39,397 nt of DNA from JAWLCA01 sp050485905 (GCA_050485905.1 JBJHCH010000021.1:1-39397), one strand, 5' to 3'; numbered from the stretch's first letter, positions 30,698-39,397 are shown. Numbers and translations are program-made. The notes: generated by a model not told the origin, from the letters alone.

Positions 30698-32068
30698 ATG
30701 GCGATGACAACACTCTGGGCGGAACAGGCCCTGCTGCCGGACGGCTGGGCCGAGGGCGTGGTGGTGGAGATCGCGGGCTGCCGCATCGCGCGGGTTCAGG
30801 CCGACACGGCCCCGGCGGGTGCCGAGCGCGTCGCGGTGCTGCTGCCGGCCCCCGCGAACCTGCACAGCCACGCCTTCCAGCGCGCCATGGCCGGGCTGAC
30901 CGAACGCCGCGGCCCCGATCCGCGCGACAGTTTCTGGACCTGGCGGCAGCTGATGTTCCGCTTCCTCGACCAGCTGACGCCCGAGGATGTGCAGGCCATC
31001 GCCGCCTTTGTGCAGATGGAGATGCTGGAGGCCGGATATGCCTGCAATGTCGAGTTCCACTACCTGCACCACCAGCCGGGCGGTGCGCCTTACACAAACC
31101 TTGCCGAGATGTCGGAGCGGATCGCAGCGGCGGCGGCCGAAACCGGGATCGGGCTGACGCTGCTGCCGGTGCTGTATCAGTATGGCGGGCTGGACGGGCG
31201 CGCGCTGGGGCCGGGGCAGGTGAGGTTCGGAAATGACCCGGAGCGCTTCGCGCGGCTGATGGAGGGGGCCGAGGTGGCCCTGACCGCCCTGCCCCCGGAT
31301 ACGCGCCTGGGTATCGCGCCGCATTCCCTGCGCGCCGTCTCGGCCGAGGGGCTCGCTGCCTGTGCGGGGCTGCGACCCGGCGCGCCTTTGCACATGCATC
31401 TGGCCGAGCAGGTGGCGGAGGTGGAGGAGGTGCGGGCCGCGACCGGCGCGCGGCCGGTGGAGTGGTTGCTGGACAATGCGGCGGTGGATGCGCGCTGGTG
31501 CCTGATCCACTGCACGCAGATGGAGCCGCACGAGACGCGCGGGCTTGCGGCCACAGGCGCGGTGGCGGGGTTGTGCCCGATCACGGAATCCTCGCTGGGC
31601 GACGGGACCTTCGACGGCGTGAACTGGCTGGGTTTCGGCGGGCGGTTCGGGATCGGGTCGGACAGCAACATCCGCATCGCGCTGGCCGAGGAATTGCGGG
31701 TGCTGGATTACTCTCAGCGCCTGCGCGACCGGTCTCGGGCGGCGCTGGCGACGGCGGGGAAATCCACCGGCCGGGTGCTGTTCGAGGGCGCGGTTGCGGG
31801 CGGGGCGCAGGCGGCGGGGCGGGACAGTGGCGCCATCGCTGCGGGGCGGCTGGCGGATCTGCTGGCGCTGGATGGCGAGGCGGTCGATCTGGCGGGACGG
31901 GTAGGCGATACGGTGCTGGACTGCTGGATCTTCGCCGGCGACGACCGGATGGTGGGGGACGTCTGGGCGGCGGGGCGGCATGTGGTCCGCGAGGGGCGGC
32001 ACATCGGGCGCGAGGCGATCACGCGCGCCTATCTGGACTGCACGCGGCGGCTGAAGGCGCTGGTGTGA
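30698..32068 (+). CDS. hutF: Formimidoylglutamate deiminase
   Basis: A 456-residue amidohydrolase that converts N-formimino-glutamate to N-formyl-glutamate and ammonia. The metal motif NLHSHAFQRAMAGLTERRG, then HMHLAEQ, LIHCTQM and GIGSDSNIRI are the HutF pattern. ATG 30698 is used; a second ATG at 30704 is possible, and the ribosome site (AAGCGGGG) is weak. The long open frame upstream is antisense to hutI. The gene overlaps hutC by one base (TGATG). Confidence 0.95.
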   Translation: MAMTTLWAEQALLPDGWAEGVVVEIAGCRIARVQADTAPAGAERVAVLLPAPANLHSHAFQRAMAGLTERRGPDPRDSFWTWRQLMFRFLDQLTPEDVQAIAAFVQMEMLEAGYACNVEFHYLHHQPGGAPYTNLAEMSERIAAAAAETGIGLTLLPVLYQYGGLDGRALGPGQVRFGNDPERFARLMEGAEVALTALPPDTRLGIAPHSLRAVSAEGLAACAGLRPGAPLHMHLAEQVAEVEEVRAATGARPVEWLLDNAAVDARWCLIHCTQMEPHETRGLAATGAVAGLCPITESSLGDGTFDGVNWLGFGGRFGIGSDSNIRIALAEELRVLDYSQRLRDRSRAALATAGKSTGRVLFEGAVAGGAQAAGRDSGAIAAGRLADLLALDGEAVDLAGRVGDTVLDCWIFAGDDRMVGDVWAAGRHVVREGRHIGREAITRAYLDCTRRLKALV

Positions 32069-32763
32069 TGCCGGCTGCGCCGGTCACATGGCAGGCGATC
32101 CGCGACGAGGCGCTGCGGCGGATCCGGGACCGGGAATGGCCGCCGGGCGACCGCATTCCCGACGAGGCCGATCTGGCGCGGGAGTTTGGCTGTGCGCGGG
32201 CCACGGTCAACCGGGCGCTGCGGCAACTGGCGGAGGAAGGGTTTCTGGAGCGGCGGCGGAAGGGGGGCACGCGGGTGCCGCTGACGCCGGTGCGCAAGGC
32301 CACGTTCGAGATCCCGATCATCCGGCTGGATGTGGAGGGGCGGGGGCAGGTTCATGGATACCGGCTGCTGACGCGAGAGACGGCTGTGCCGCCTGTTGAG
32401 GTGGCGGGGGCGCTGCGGTTGGGGGCGGGTCAGGAGTTCCTGCATCTGAGGGCGCTTCATACGGCCGACGGGGTGCCGTTCTGTTTCGAGGATCGCTGGC
32501 TGAACCCCGTCACGCCGGGGGTGGGGGATGCGGATTTCGCGGCCATCAGCGCGAATGAATGGCTGGTGCGAGAGGTGGCCTTTTCCGGGGGCGGGATTGC
32601 CTTTTTTGCGCTGCGGGCGGATCGGGTGCTGGCGGGGGTTTTGGGGTGTGAGGCGGGTGAGGCGCTTTTCGGGGTGGAGCGGACCACATGGGCGGGGTCG
32701 ATGCCGATCACGGCGGTTCGGCTGACCTATGCGCCGGGGTATCGGATGGATACCCTGATCTGA
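32068..32763 (+). CDS. hutC: Histidine utilisation repressor HutC (GntR family)
   Basis: A 231-residue GntR/HutC regulator. The winged helix (RIPDEADLAREFGCARATVNRALRQLAEEGFL) is at the N-terminus and a UTRA-type ligand domain (about residues 85-225) binds urocanate in relatives. It starts on the last base of the hutF stop codon, so the two are co-translated. It probably acts at the inverted repeat between hutI and hutF. Confidence 0.92.
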   Translation: MPAAPVTWQAIRDEALRRIRDREWPPGDRIPDEADLAREFGCARATVNRALRQLAEEGFLERRRKGGTRVPLTPVRKATFEIPIIRLDVEGRGQVHGYRLLTRETAVPPVEVAGALRLGAGQEFLHLRALHTADGVPFCFEDRWLNPVTPGVGDADFAAISANEWLVREVAFSGGGIAFFALRADRVLAGVLGCEAGEALFGVERTTWAGSMPITAVRLTYAPGYRMDTLI

Positions 32764-32778
32764 GGGCTGCTCACGGTC

Positions 32779-32856
32779 TGCTCACGCGTGAGCAGAATCG
32801 TAAGCCACTGAAAATCCACGAAATCGCATTTTTTGTTAACCTGATCTCAACCCTTT
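32779..32856. repeat. Palindrome-plus-tail element, copy 2
   Basis: TGCTCACG-CGTGAGCA (32779-32794) is perfect and extends to 20 bp (32777-32796). It is followed by AAGCCACTGAAAATCCACGA, an ATTTTTT run and TTAACCTGATCTCAACC, in the same order as copy 1 at 22551. It lies between the convergent hutC and dinB genes. Confidence 0.75.
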
Positions 32857-32864
32857 CGGGGGCC

Positions 32865-34115
32865 TCAGCGCAGGGCGCGGCCCTTCAGGATCGCCTCGGA
32901 TCCGAACCTTGCGCGGATCGAATCCGCCGCCCGTTCGGCGGCCGCGCGGCGGGCGGCGCCGGGGTCCAGAAGGTCGCCCATCCGGTCCGCGCCCTCGGCC
33001 GGGCCGAGGTCGGAGAGGCCGACGCCGATCAGCCGGAACGGGCCGCGGGGCGCATGATCGAAGAGCGCGCGGGCGGTGCGGTAGATCCGGTCGGCGATCT
33101 GGGTGGCATCGGGCAGGGTGTCGCGGCGGGTCAGGATCTTGTGGTTGGCGCGCTTCAGCTTCAGCGTCACCACCTTGCCCGCCAGCCCCTTGGCCTTGGC
33201 GCGGTCGGAGACCTGTTCGGCCAGCCGCCAGATATGGCCATCCAGCAGGTCGGGGTCTGCGGTATCCTCGTTGAAGGTGGTTTCCTTCGATATCGACTTC
33301 ACCGGCGCATTGGGGCTGACGCGGCGCGCATCCTGCCCGCGCGCGAGGTCATGGAGCCGGTCGCCCAGCGTCCCGAAGCGGGCGACCAGATCGCGCCGGT
33401 CCCAGCGCAAGAGGTCGGCGAATGTGTGGATCCCCGCCCCGTCCAGCGCCGCCTGCCCCGCCGCGCCCACGCCCCAGATCATCCTGACCGGGCGGTCGCG
33501 CAGGAAATCCGCCGTCTCGGCCCGGCCGATCACGGCAAAGCCGCGCGGCTTGTCGAGGTCGGAGGCGACCTTTGCCAGGAACTTGTTGTGCGAGAGACCA
33601 ATGGAGCCGGTGATGCCAAGCTCGACCTCCATCCGCCGCACCAGCCGGGCCAGCATCACGGCGGGCGGCGCGCCGTGCAGCCGTTCGGTGCCGGTCAGAT
33701 CCATGAACGCCTCGTCCAGCGACAGGGGTTCGACGGCGGGGGTCAGCTCCTCCATCATCGCGCGGACGGCGCGGCTGACCTGAACATAGGCATCCATCCG
33801 GGGTTTGATGACGACAGCCTCGGGGCAGAGCTTCAGGGCCTGAAACATCGGCATGGCGGAGCGGACGCCGCGAATGCGCGCGATGTAGCAGGCGGTGGAG
33901 ACGACGCCGCGCCTTCCGCCGCCGATGATGACCGGCTTGTCGCGCAAGCTGGGGTCGTCGCGCTTTTCCACGCTGGCGTAGAAGGCGTCACAATCCATAT
34001 GCGCGATGGAGAGGCTGAATAGCTCAGGGTGCGCCGCCACGCGCGGCGACCGGCAGGCGGGGCAGCGGGCGCCGGCGTCAAAGGGGGTCAGGCAATCGCG
34101 GCAGAGGGCGGGCAT
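32865..34115 (-). CDS. dinB: DNA polymerase IV with N-terminal zinc-finger-like extension
   Basis: A 416-residue Y-family translesion polymerase. Catalytic acids lie in HMDCDAFYASVE and SLDEAFMDLTG; the little-finger domain follows about residue 255. A cysteine pair motif at the N-terminus (LCRDC and CPAC) resembles the extension seen in many alphaproteobacterial DinB proteins. The ATG at 34115 has AAGG six bases upstream; a GTG five codons earlier is less likely. No GTTC-N7-GTTC LexA box is visible upstream. Confidence 0.93.
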   Translation of the reverse strand: MPALCRDCLTPFDAGARCPACRSPRVAAHPELFSLSIAHMDCDAFYASVEKRDDPSLRDKPVIIGGGRRGVVSTACYIARIRGVRSAMPMFQALKLCPEAVVIKPRMDAYVQVSRAVRAMMEELTPAVEPLSLDEAFMDLTGTERLHGAPPAVMLARLVRRMEVELGITGSIGLSHNKFLAKVASDLDKPRGFAVIGRAETADFLRDRPVRMIWGVGAAGQAALDGAGIHTFADLLRWDRRDLVARFGTLGDRLHDLARGQDARRVSPNAPVKSISKETTFNEDTADPDLLDGHIWRLAEQVSDRAKAKGLAGKVVTLKLKRANHKILTRRDTLPDATQIADRIYRTARALFDHAPRGPFRLIGVGLSDLGPAEGADRMGDLLDPGAARRAAAERAADSIRARFGSEAILKGRALR

Positions 34116-34358
34116 GGCTGACCTTAGCACGTTCGCGAGAGGTGGGTAAGCGGGCGGGTTCGCGCGATGCCAAGCGCGCGATTCTCTATCCCGTTGTTTT
34201 CAGGTGGATAGTCGGGCTGCTGCGGCGTGGGCCGAAACGCCCCGTTGCGGCGTTCCCCGATGCCGCCCAGCGCCGCTGCGGGATGTCTAAAATGCCGTCT
34301 TTCATCCCGGCTTAAGCAATTCCCGATCAGGGTCGCGCTGACCGTGATGGGAGTTTCG

Positions 34359-36503
34359 ATGATGCCGATGTTGCCGCCGTTGAGCACGGTCGCCTTTGCG
34401 CTTCTGCCGCTGGCGCTGCTGATCGCGGTGCGAATCGCGCTGCCCTCGCGGCTGGTGGTGCATGGCTGGGTGCGGCGGCTGGTGGTTGCCGGGCTGGCAG
34501 TGCTGGTTCTGCGCTACCTGTGGTGGCGGGTGACGGTGACGGTCCTGCCGGCCGAGGGGTTCACGGCGCAGACGGTCTTTGTCTGGACGCTGTTCCTGAT
34601 CGAGATGCTGGCCTGGATCGATACGGCGGTCATGCTGACGATGCTGTTGCGCCGCACCGACCGGCGGGTCGAGGCCGATGCCCATGAGGCGCGGCTGCGC
34701 GCGACGGATCCGGCCGACCTGCCGACGGTGGACGTGTTCATCGCCACCTACAACGAGCCGCTGTCGGTGCTGGAAAAGACCATGGCCGGGGCGGCGGCGC
34801 TGGACTGGCCGGCCGAGAAGCTGCGGGTCTGGGTGCTGGATGACGGGCGGCGCGACTGGCTGCGCGACCATGCCGCCGCCAAGGGGCTGGGCTATCTGAC
34901 GCGGGACGACAATGCCCATGCCAAGGCGGGCAACATCAACGCGGCGCTGAAGCGCACGGACGGGGAGTTCGTGCTGGTGCTGGATGCGGATTTCGTGCCG
35001 CAGCAATGGTTCCTGAAGCGCACGATGGGGTTCTTTGCCGATCCGAAGGTCGGGATCGTGCAGGCGCCGCATCACTTCTTCAACCACGATCCGATGCAGT
35101 CGGCGCTGGAGATGCGCCGCAAGCTGCCGGACGAGCAGCGGCTGTTCTTTGACGTGATCATGCCCGGCCGCGACGGCTGGGACTGTGCCTTTTGCTGCGG
35201 GTCGAACGGGGTGATCCGGCGTGCCGCGCTGGACGAGGCCGGGGGGGCGCTGCCCACCGGGTCGATCACCGAGGACATGCTGCTGACCATGCTCTTGCTG
35301 CGCAAGGGCTACATCACCCGGTTCCTGGGAGAGCGGCTGGCGGTGGGGCTGGCGCCGGAATCGCTGGGCGCCTATTTCGTGCAGCGCGCGCGCTGGGCGC
35401 GGGGCGCGATCCAGATGATCTATCTGCGCGAGGGGCCGCTGGGGCCGGGGCTGCGCCCGATCCAGCGGATCATGTTCCTGCCGCTGCACTGGCTGTCGCA
35501 GTCGCTGGTCTATGTCGCCTCGATGCTGACGCCGCCGATCTTTCTGCTGACCGGGCTGGCGCCGCTGATCAACGCCAACACGACCACGGTGCTGCATTAC
35601 CAGATCACCGCCATCGTCGGCGCGGTGATGGTGATGCGGCTGTTTGCCAGCACGACCTTCGTGCCGCTGGCGCAGGCGGCCCATTGCGTGCTGCAGGCGT
35701 TCCGGCTGCTGCCGGTGGTGCTGGTCACGCTGGTCAAGCCGCGCGGCCATACCTTCAAGGTGACGCCCAAGGGCGCGGATGCGCAGGGACGGATGCTGGA
35801 TCGGCCGACAATGGTGGTGGCGCTGGGCATCATCGCGGCGACGGCGCTGGGGCTGGCGCTGAACCTGAACCCGGCGACGCGGATTATCCCGTCCGAGGCG
35901 CTGATCCCGATTGTCGCCTTCTGGGCGGTGGTGAACATGCTGGTGCTGGCGATCGTCGCCTCCATCGCCGTCGCGCCGCCCGCGCGCCGCACCGAAGAGC
36001 GGTTCCTGATCGACCTGCCCGCGCGGCTGCACGGCCCGGACGGGGCGGCCAATGCGCGCAGCCGCGATCTGTCGATGACCGGCGCGGCGCTGAGCGGCGG
36101 ACCCGAGGGACTGGCCTGCGGCGACTGGGTCGTGGTCGATCTGCACGGTATCGGCCGCATCGCCGGCCGGGTGATGCGCGAGAGCCGCACGCCGGACGGG
36201 GTGGCGGTGCATGGGGTGCGCTTCGTTCTGCCCCAGGGGCCGGTCCGCGACGCGCTGATCCGGCGGCTCTATACAAGCGGGCTGGACAATTCCGCGCAGC
36301 CCGGCGGGGCGGGGGCGACGTCACTTGCAATGCTCCGGGCGATGTTCGGGCGGGACATGAAACCGGCGCTGCCGCCGGCCCCGGTGGGGGAAACGCCCGA
36401 CTGGGTGACCGCGCTGGCCGCCGCACCCGCGCGCGAGGGCGTGCTGGAGGCCTGGGAAGCCGATGCGCAGGCCGAGGCGAAGCGCCCCGGACAGGCGGCC
36501 TGA
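34359..36503 (+). CDS. Cellulose-synthase-like GT2 glycosyltransferase with PilZ domain
   Basis: A 714-residue membrane glycosyltransferase. N-terminal membrane segments (about 8-28, 42-60, 72-97) precede the GT2 core: DDG at 161-163, DAD at 209-211, TED at 304-306, QRARW at 342-346, and the FCCGSNGVIRR acceptor region. Further membrane segments and a C-terminal PilZ domain follow, with c-di-GMP motifs RTEER (544-548) and DLSMTG (570-575). All catalytic motifs of BcsA are present. There is no bcsB, bcsZ or bcsC nearby, so the polymer may be cellulose or another beta-glucan. The ATG at 34359 has GGGAG five bases upstream. Confidence 0.88.
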   Translation: MMPMLPPLSTVAFALLPLALLIAVRIALPSRLVVHGWVRRLVVAGLAVLVLRYLWWRVTVTVLPAEGFTAQTVFVWTLFLIEMLAWIDTAVMLTMLLRRTDRRVEADAHEARLRATDPADLPTVDVFIATYNEPLSVLEKTMAGAAALDWPAEKLRVWVLDDGRRDWLRDHAAAKGLGYLTRDDNAHAKAGNINAALKRTDGEFVLVLDADFVPQQWFLKRTMGFFADPKVGIVQAPHHFFNHDPMQSALEMRRKLPDEQRLFFDVIMPGRDGWDCAFCCGSNGVIRRAALDEAGGALPTGSITEDMLLTMLLLRKGYITRFLGERLAVGLAPESLGAYFVQRARWARGAIQMIYLREGPLGPGLRPIQRIMFLPLHWLSQSLVYVASMLTPPIFLLTGLAPLINANTTTVLHYQITAIVGAVMVMRLFASTTFVPLAQAAHCVLQAFRLLPVVLVTLVKPRGHTFKVTPKGADAQGRMLDRPTMVVALGIIAATALGLALNLNPATRIIPSEALIPIVAFWAVVNMLVLAIVASIAVAPPARRTEERFLIDLPARLHGPDGAANARSRDLSMTGAALSGGPEGLACGDWVVVDLHGIGRIAGRVMRESRTPDGVAVHGVRFVLPQGPVRDALIRRLYTSGLDNSAQPGGAGATSLAMLRAMFGRDMKPALPPAPVGETPDWVTALAAAPAREGVLEAWEADAQAEAKRPGQAA

Positions 36504-36588
36504 CCCCCGCGACGGCGGCAGCGAGTTAGGACTTTCCACACGCTATGGTGGTTTGTAGTATCCCGCGATCGCGGTATCGGAGCAGGAA

Positions 36589-37470
36589 ATGGATTTCGAA
36601 CAACTGATTGGCGAGAATGCCGTCGTGCTGGTCGTGGCGGTGTTCATCATCGTCTCGATCTTCCTGGGCGTGCGGATCGTGCCGCAGTCCGAAAAACACG
36701 TCGTCGAACGCTTCGGCCGGCTGCAAAAGGTGCTGGGACCGGGGATCAACTTCATCGTGCCGTTTCTGGACACGGTGGCGCACAGGGTATCGGTGCTGGA
36801 GCGGCAACTGCCCAGCAGCCGGCAGGATGCGATCACCGCCGACAACGTGCTGGTGCAGGTGGAAACCAGCGTTTTCTACCGGATCATGGAACCGGAAAAG
36901 ACGGTTTACCGCATCCGCGACATCGACGCCGCAATCTCTACCACCGTCGCCGGTATCGTGCGGTCCGAGATCGGCACGATGGAACTGGACGAGGTGCAGT
37001 CGAACCGCGCGCGGCTGATCGAGAAGATCCGCACCTCGCTGGAAGAGGTGGTGGACGACTGGGGCATCGAGGTCACGCGGGCGGAACTGCTGGACGTGAA
37101 CCTGGACGAGGCGACGCGGACGGCGATGCTGCAGCAGCTGAACGCCGAGCGGGCACGCCGCGCACTGGTGACCGAGGCCGAGGGCAAGCGGCGGGCGGTG
37201 GAACTGGCCGCGGATGGCGAGCTTTACGCCGCCGAGCAGGAGGCCAAGGCGCGCCGGATTCTGGCCGATGCCGAAGCCTATGCCACCGGCGTGATCGCCG
37301 AGGCGATCCAGCATAACGGGCTGGAGGCGGCGCAGTATCAGGTGGCGCTGAAGCAGGTCGAGGCGCTGACCAAGGTCGGCGAGGGCAGCGGCAAGCAGAC
37401 GCTGATCGTGCCGGCACAGGCGCTGGATGCGTTTTCCGACGCCTTCCGCATGCTGAAGGGGCGGGGCTGA
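36589..37470 (+). CDS. SPFH/Band 7 protein (QmcA/stomatin-like)
   Basis: A 293-residue protein. A single N-terminal membrane segment (AVVLVVAVFIIVSIFLGVRI) is followed by the SPFH core (EKHVVERFGRLQKVLGPGIN, DNVLVQVETSVFYRI) and a long Ala/Glu-rich coiled coil (ERARRALVTEAEGKRRAVEL and on). Such proteins form membrane scaffolds in quality control of membrane proteins. The next gene encodes its usual NfeD-like partner, one base overlapping. Confidence 0.92.
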   Translation: MDFEQLIGENAVVLVVAVFIIVSIFLGVRIVPQSEKHVVERFGRLQKVLGPGINFIVPFLDTVAHRVSVLERQLPSSRQDAITADNVLVQVETSVFYRIMEPEKTVYRIRDIDAAISTTVAGIVRSEIGTMELDEVQSNRARLIEKIRTSLEEVVDDWGIEVTRAELLDVNLDEATRTAMLQQLNAERARRALVTEAEGKRRAVELAADGELYAAEQEAKARRILADAEAYATGVIAEAIQHNGLEAAQYQVALKQVEALTKVGEGSGKQTLIVPAQALDAFSDAFRMLKGRG

Positions 37471-37739
37471 TGCTGACGCAATGGTGGGTCTGGGTGGTCG
37501 GCGGCATGGCCATCGCCATCCTTGAGACGATCATTCCGGGCTATATCTTCGTCGGTTTCGCCTCTGGCGCGGTTGCCACAGGATTGCTGATGTGGCTGGG
37601 CGTTCTGGGCGGCAATCTGGCGACGCAACTTCTGGTCTTTGCGCTGATCTCGCTCGCGGTGTGGCTGACGCTGCGCCGGGTGCTGGGCATCCGCAAGGGT
37701 CAGGTGAAATACTGGAACCGCGACATCAACGAGAACTGA
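37470..37739 (+). CDS. Short NfeD-like membrane protein
   Basis: An 89-residue protein with two or three hydrophobic segments and a short charged C-terminus, the size of minimal NfeD1b-type partners of SPFH proteins. The ATG overlaps the SPFH stop by one base (TGATG). The soluble OB-fold domain of larger NfeD proteins is mostly absent. It is convergent with mutY, overlapping by 14 bases. Confidence 0.85.
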   Translation: MLTQWWVWVVGGMAIAILETIIPGYIFVGFASGAVATGLLMWLGVLGGNLATQLLVFALISLAVWLTLRRVLGIRKGQVKYWNRDINEN

Positions 37740-38784
37740 GCGCCGGGTGATGCCGCGCAAGGTCATGGGCCTTGCGCATCACCGTTGGCAGGTCGCCGGG
37801 GCGAAAATCGGCCTGATCAATGAAATGCCCGCGCGCCGGGCGAGCGTCGGCATCGACGCGGGCCACGCGCAAGGCAAGCCGCAGGTGGAAATGCGTGAAG
37901 GTGTGGCGCACCTCTGCCCCCGCATCCTGCCAGTCGGCCTTTATGGGCGGTGCGTCAGAGGGCGCGTCGGACCAGTCCGATCCGGGCCAGCCGAGCATGC
38001 CGCCCAGCAGGCCGCTGTCGGGGCGGCGCTCCAGCAGCCAGGCGCCATCGTCGCGGCGCGCCAGATAGGCGATGCCAAACCGGGTGGGCTTTGGCACCTT
38101 TGCCGCCTTTCGCGGCAGATCAGCGGCAATTCCCTGTGCGCGGGCGCGGCAGGGCGCGGACCACGGGCAGATGCCGCAGGCCGGGTTTCGCGGCGTGCAG
38201 ATCGTGGCGCCCAGATCCATCACCGCCTGCGCATAGTCACCGGGCCGGTCATCCGGCGTCAGCGCCGCGGCAAGGGCGGTCAGTTCCTTCTTGGCCCGCG
38301 GCAGCGCGGTTTCCACCGCATGCAGCCGGGCCATCACCCGCTCCACATTCCCGTCCACGACCGTGGCGGATTCGTCAAAGGCAATCGCGGCGATGGCAGA
38401 GGCGGTGTAGGGGCCGATGCCGGGCAGGGCCAGCAGCCCCTCGCGCGTCTCGGGAAAGCGCCCGCCGTGGTCGGCCGCCACCGCACGGGCGCATTTCAGC
38501 AGGTTGCGGGCGCGGGCGTAGTAGCCGAGCCCGGCCCATTCGCCCATCACCTCGCCATCCGGTGCGGCGGCCAGCGCCGCCACATCCGGCCAGCGGGTGG
38601 TGAAGCGGTGGAAATAGTCGCGCACCGCGGCGACGGTGGTCTGCTGCAGCATCACCTCTGACAGCCAGACGCGATAGGGGTCGGGGCGGATGCCCGCCGC
38701 GCGGCCGGCCGGCGGCACGCGCCAGGGCAGATCACGGGCGTGGCGGTCGTACCACGCCAGCAGATCGTCGCTCTGCCCGCTCAC
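37726..38784 (-). CDS. mutY: A/G-specific adenine DNA glycosylase MutY
   Basis: A 352-residue glycosylase removing adenine opposite 8-oxoguanine. Catalytic Glu43 (EVMLQQT), the helix-hairpin-helix LPGIGPYTASAIAAIAF, catalytic Asp144 (VVDGNVERVMAR), and the 4Fe-4S cysteines 196, 203, 206 and 212 (C-x6-C-x2-C-x5-C) are present; a C-terminal NUDIX-like domain follows. The start is uncertain: GTG 38784 is preferred, with a TTG at 38799 the alternative; neither has a clear ribosome site. It is divergent from the DUF721 gene. Confidence 0.94.
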   Translation of the reverse strand: MSGQSDDLLAWYDRHARDLPWRVPPAGRAAGIRPDPYRVWLSEVMLQQTTVAAVRDYFHRFTTRWPDVAALAAAPDGEVMGEWAGLGYYARARNLLKCARAVAADHGGRFPETREGLLALPGIGPYTASAIAAIAFDESATVVDGNVERVMARLHAVETALPRAKKELTALAAALTPDDRPGDYAQAVMDLGATICTPRNPACGICPWSAPCRARAQGIAADLPRKAAKVPKPTRFGIAYLARRDDGAWLLERRPDSGLLGGMLGWPGSDWSDAPSDAPPIKADWQDAGAEVRHTFTHFHLRLALRVARVDADARPARGHFIDQADFRPGDLPTVMRKAHDLARHHPALSSR

Positions 38785-38872
38785 CCGGTCGTCACGCAAT
38801 ATTCAGCCCCCCGCCGGCAGATAGGATCTGGCCCTTCCGACCCCGATCTCTAGAATAGGTGTCTGACGCGGA

Positions 38873-39397
38873 ATGAACAGGCAGGTGATGGTGCGCACGA
38901 CCGCCCCGAAGGATCGTCGTATGCGCGGGTTCGAGCCCGCAGCCGGCCTGCTGCGCGACCGGATCAAGGGCGCGGGCGAGAAGCGCGGCTTTGCGGTCAC
39001 AAAGCTGCTGACCCACTGGGCCGAGATCGCCGGAGAGGATGTGGCGGCGGTGACGCGGCCGCTGAAGGTGGGCTATGGGGGGCGCGAGGGGCTGGGGGCG
39101 ACGCTGTCGCTGCTGGTTCTGGGGGCCGCCGCGCCGATGGTGCAGATGCAGCTTCCGCGCCTGCGCGAGCGGGTGAACGCCGCCTATGGCTACAATGCCG
39201 TCGCGCGGATATCGCTGACCCAGACCGCGCCCAGCGGATTCGCCGAAGGGCAGGCAGAGTTCCGCCCGGCCGAGCGCAAGGCAGACCCCGCGCCAGACCC
39301 GGCGCTGACGGCGCGGGCGGCAGAGACAACGGATGGCGTTCAGGACGAGCGCCTGCGGGCAGCACTTCAGGCGCTGGGCGGCAGGATCCTGTCGCGC
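38873..39397 (+). CDS. DUF721 (DciA-like) protein, 5' part (partial)
   Basis: At least 175 codons, running off the right edge without a stop. The N-terminal GFEPAAGLLRDRIKGAGEKR, then LLTHWAEIAGEDVAAVTRPLKV and the VQMQLPRLRERVNAAYGYNAVARISL part match DUF721, a family that includes the helicase-loading factor DciA. The C-terminal part is Ala/Glu-rich. The ATG at 38873 has a weak ribosome site; a second ATG at 38888 has AGGCAGG upstream. The divergent arrangement with mutY is typical of Rhodobacterales. Confidence 0.85.
   Translation, partial: MNRQVMVRTTAPKDRRMRGFEPAAGLLRDRIKGAGEKRGFAVTKLLTHWAEIAGEDVAAVTRPLKVGYGGREGLGATLSLLVLGAAAPMVQMQLPRLRERVNAAYGYNAVARISLTQTAPSGFAEGQAEFRPAERKADPAPDPALTARAAETTDGVQDERLRAALQALGGRILSR

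Noticed and set aside
34116..34180. LexA box upstream of dinB
   Set aside because: Two GTTCGCG sequences are present, but they are about 29 bp apart and do not form GTTC-N7-GTTC.
38921..38945. tRNA-like T-arm (GGGTTCGAGCCC) near the right edge
   Set aside because: It lies inside the N-terminal codons of the DUF721 gene (GFEPA), and no acceptor, D or anticodon arms can be built around it.

Overview
The window looks like a chromosome segment of a high-GC alphaproteobacterium of the Rhodobacteraceae (Paracoccus/Rhodobacter type). This is inferred from protein sequence and from family-typical gene neighbourhoods: miaB-phoH-ybeY-corC-lnt, an Irr regulator divergent from fabA-fabB-fabI, a regB/senC/regA redox-control locus, and mutY divergent from a DUF721 gene. 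Most of the window is chromosomal core; a few stretches are accessory or unexplained.

Layout. 1-4054 (minus strand): miaB, then phoH, ybeY, corC and the start of lnt (tRNA modification, RNA processing, envelope). 4055-4404: a gene-free gap with two arrays of 11-bp TGCAT-type units. 4405-7544: irr (minus) and the unsaturated fatty acid operon fabA-fabB-fabI (plus). 7550-9316 (minus): suhB and a YghX-type dienelactone hydrolase. 9417-10717: a third copy of the 11-bp array, a solitary XRE regulator behind three contiguous operator palindromes, and a lower-GC patch with two small unknown genes. 10803-12059: M29 aminopeptidase. 12132-16117: regB, then divergent senC and regA, with two exported cysteine-containing products encoded between senC and regA, and a small lipoprotein gene after regA. 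16260-22539: two MFS permeases, an SDR, a peptidoglycan-binding protein, tandem RidA proteins, a cupin and a rhomboid. 22653-25290: a YceI-OmpA fusion protein followed by a caspase-like protein with a C-terminal CXXCH motif. 25459-32763: a complete five-step histidine utilisation cluster (hutI-hutH-hutG-hutU on minus, hutF-hutC on plus) with one bidirectional, HutC-type control region. 32865-39397: dinB, an orphan cellulose-synthase-like PilZ glycosyltransferase, an SPFH/NfeD pair, mutY and a partial DUF721 gene.

How genes work together. The hut genes convert histidine to glutamate, formate and ammonia by the HutF/HutG route. Irr next to the fab genes is a conserved neighbourhood. RegB/RegA with SenC couple respiratory electron flow to gene expression; here the locus carries two extra genes for exported cysteine-containing products. 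The YceI-OmpA and caspase genes overlap and both encode exported proteins, so they probably form one envelope module.

The best candidates for something undescribed are: (i) the ordered 11-bp-phased TGCAT arrays; (ii) two related elements, each between convergent genes, whose 16-bp palindromes differ by compensating changes in both arms; (iii) the 36-codon secreted Cys-rich peptide inside the reg locus; (iv) the YceI-OmpA/caspase-CXXCH pair; (v) the triple operator before the lone XRE gene. None of these could be searched against a database here.
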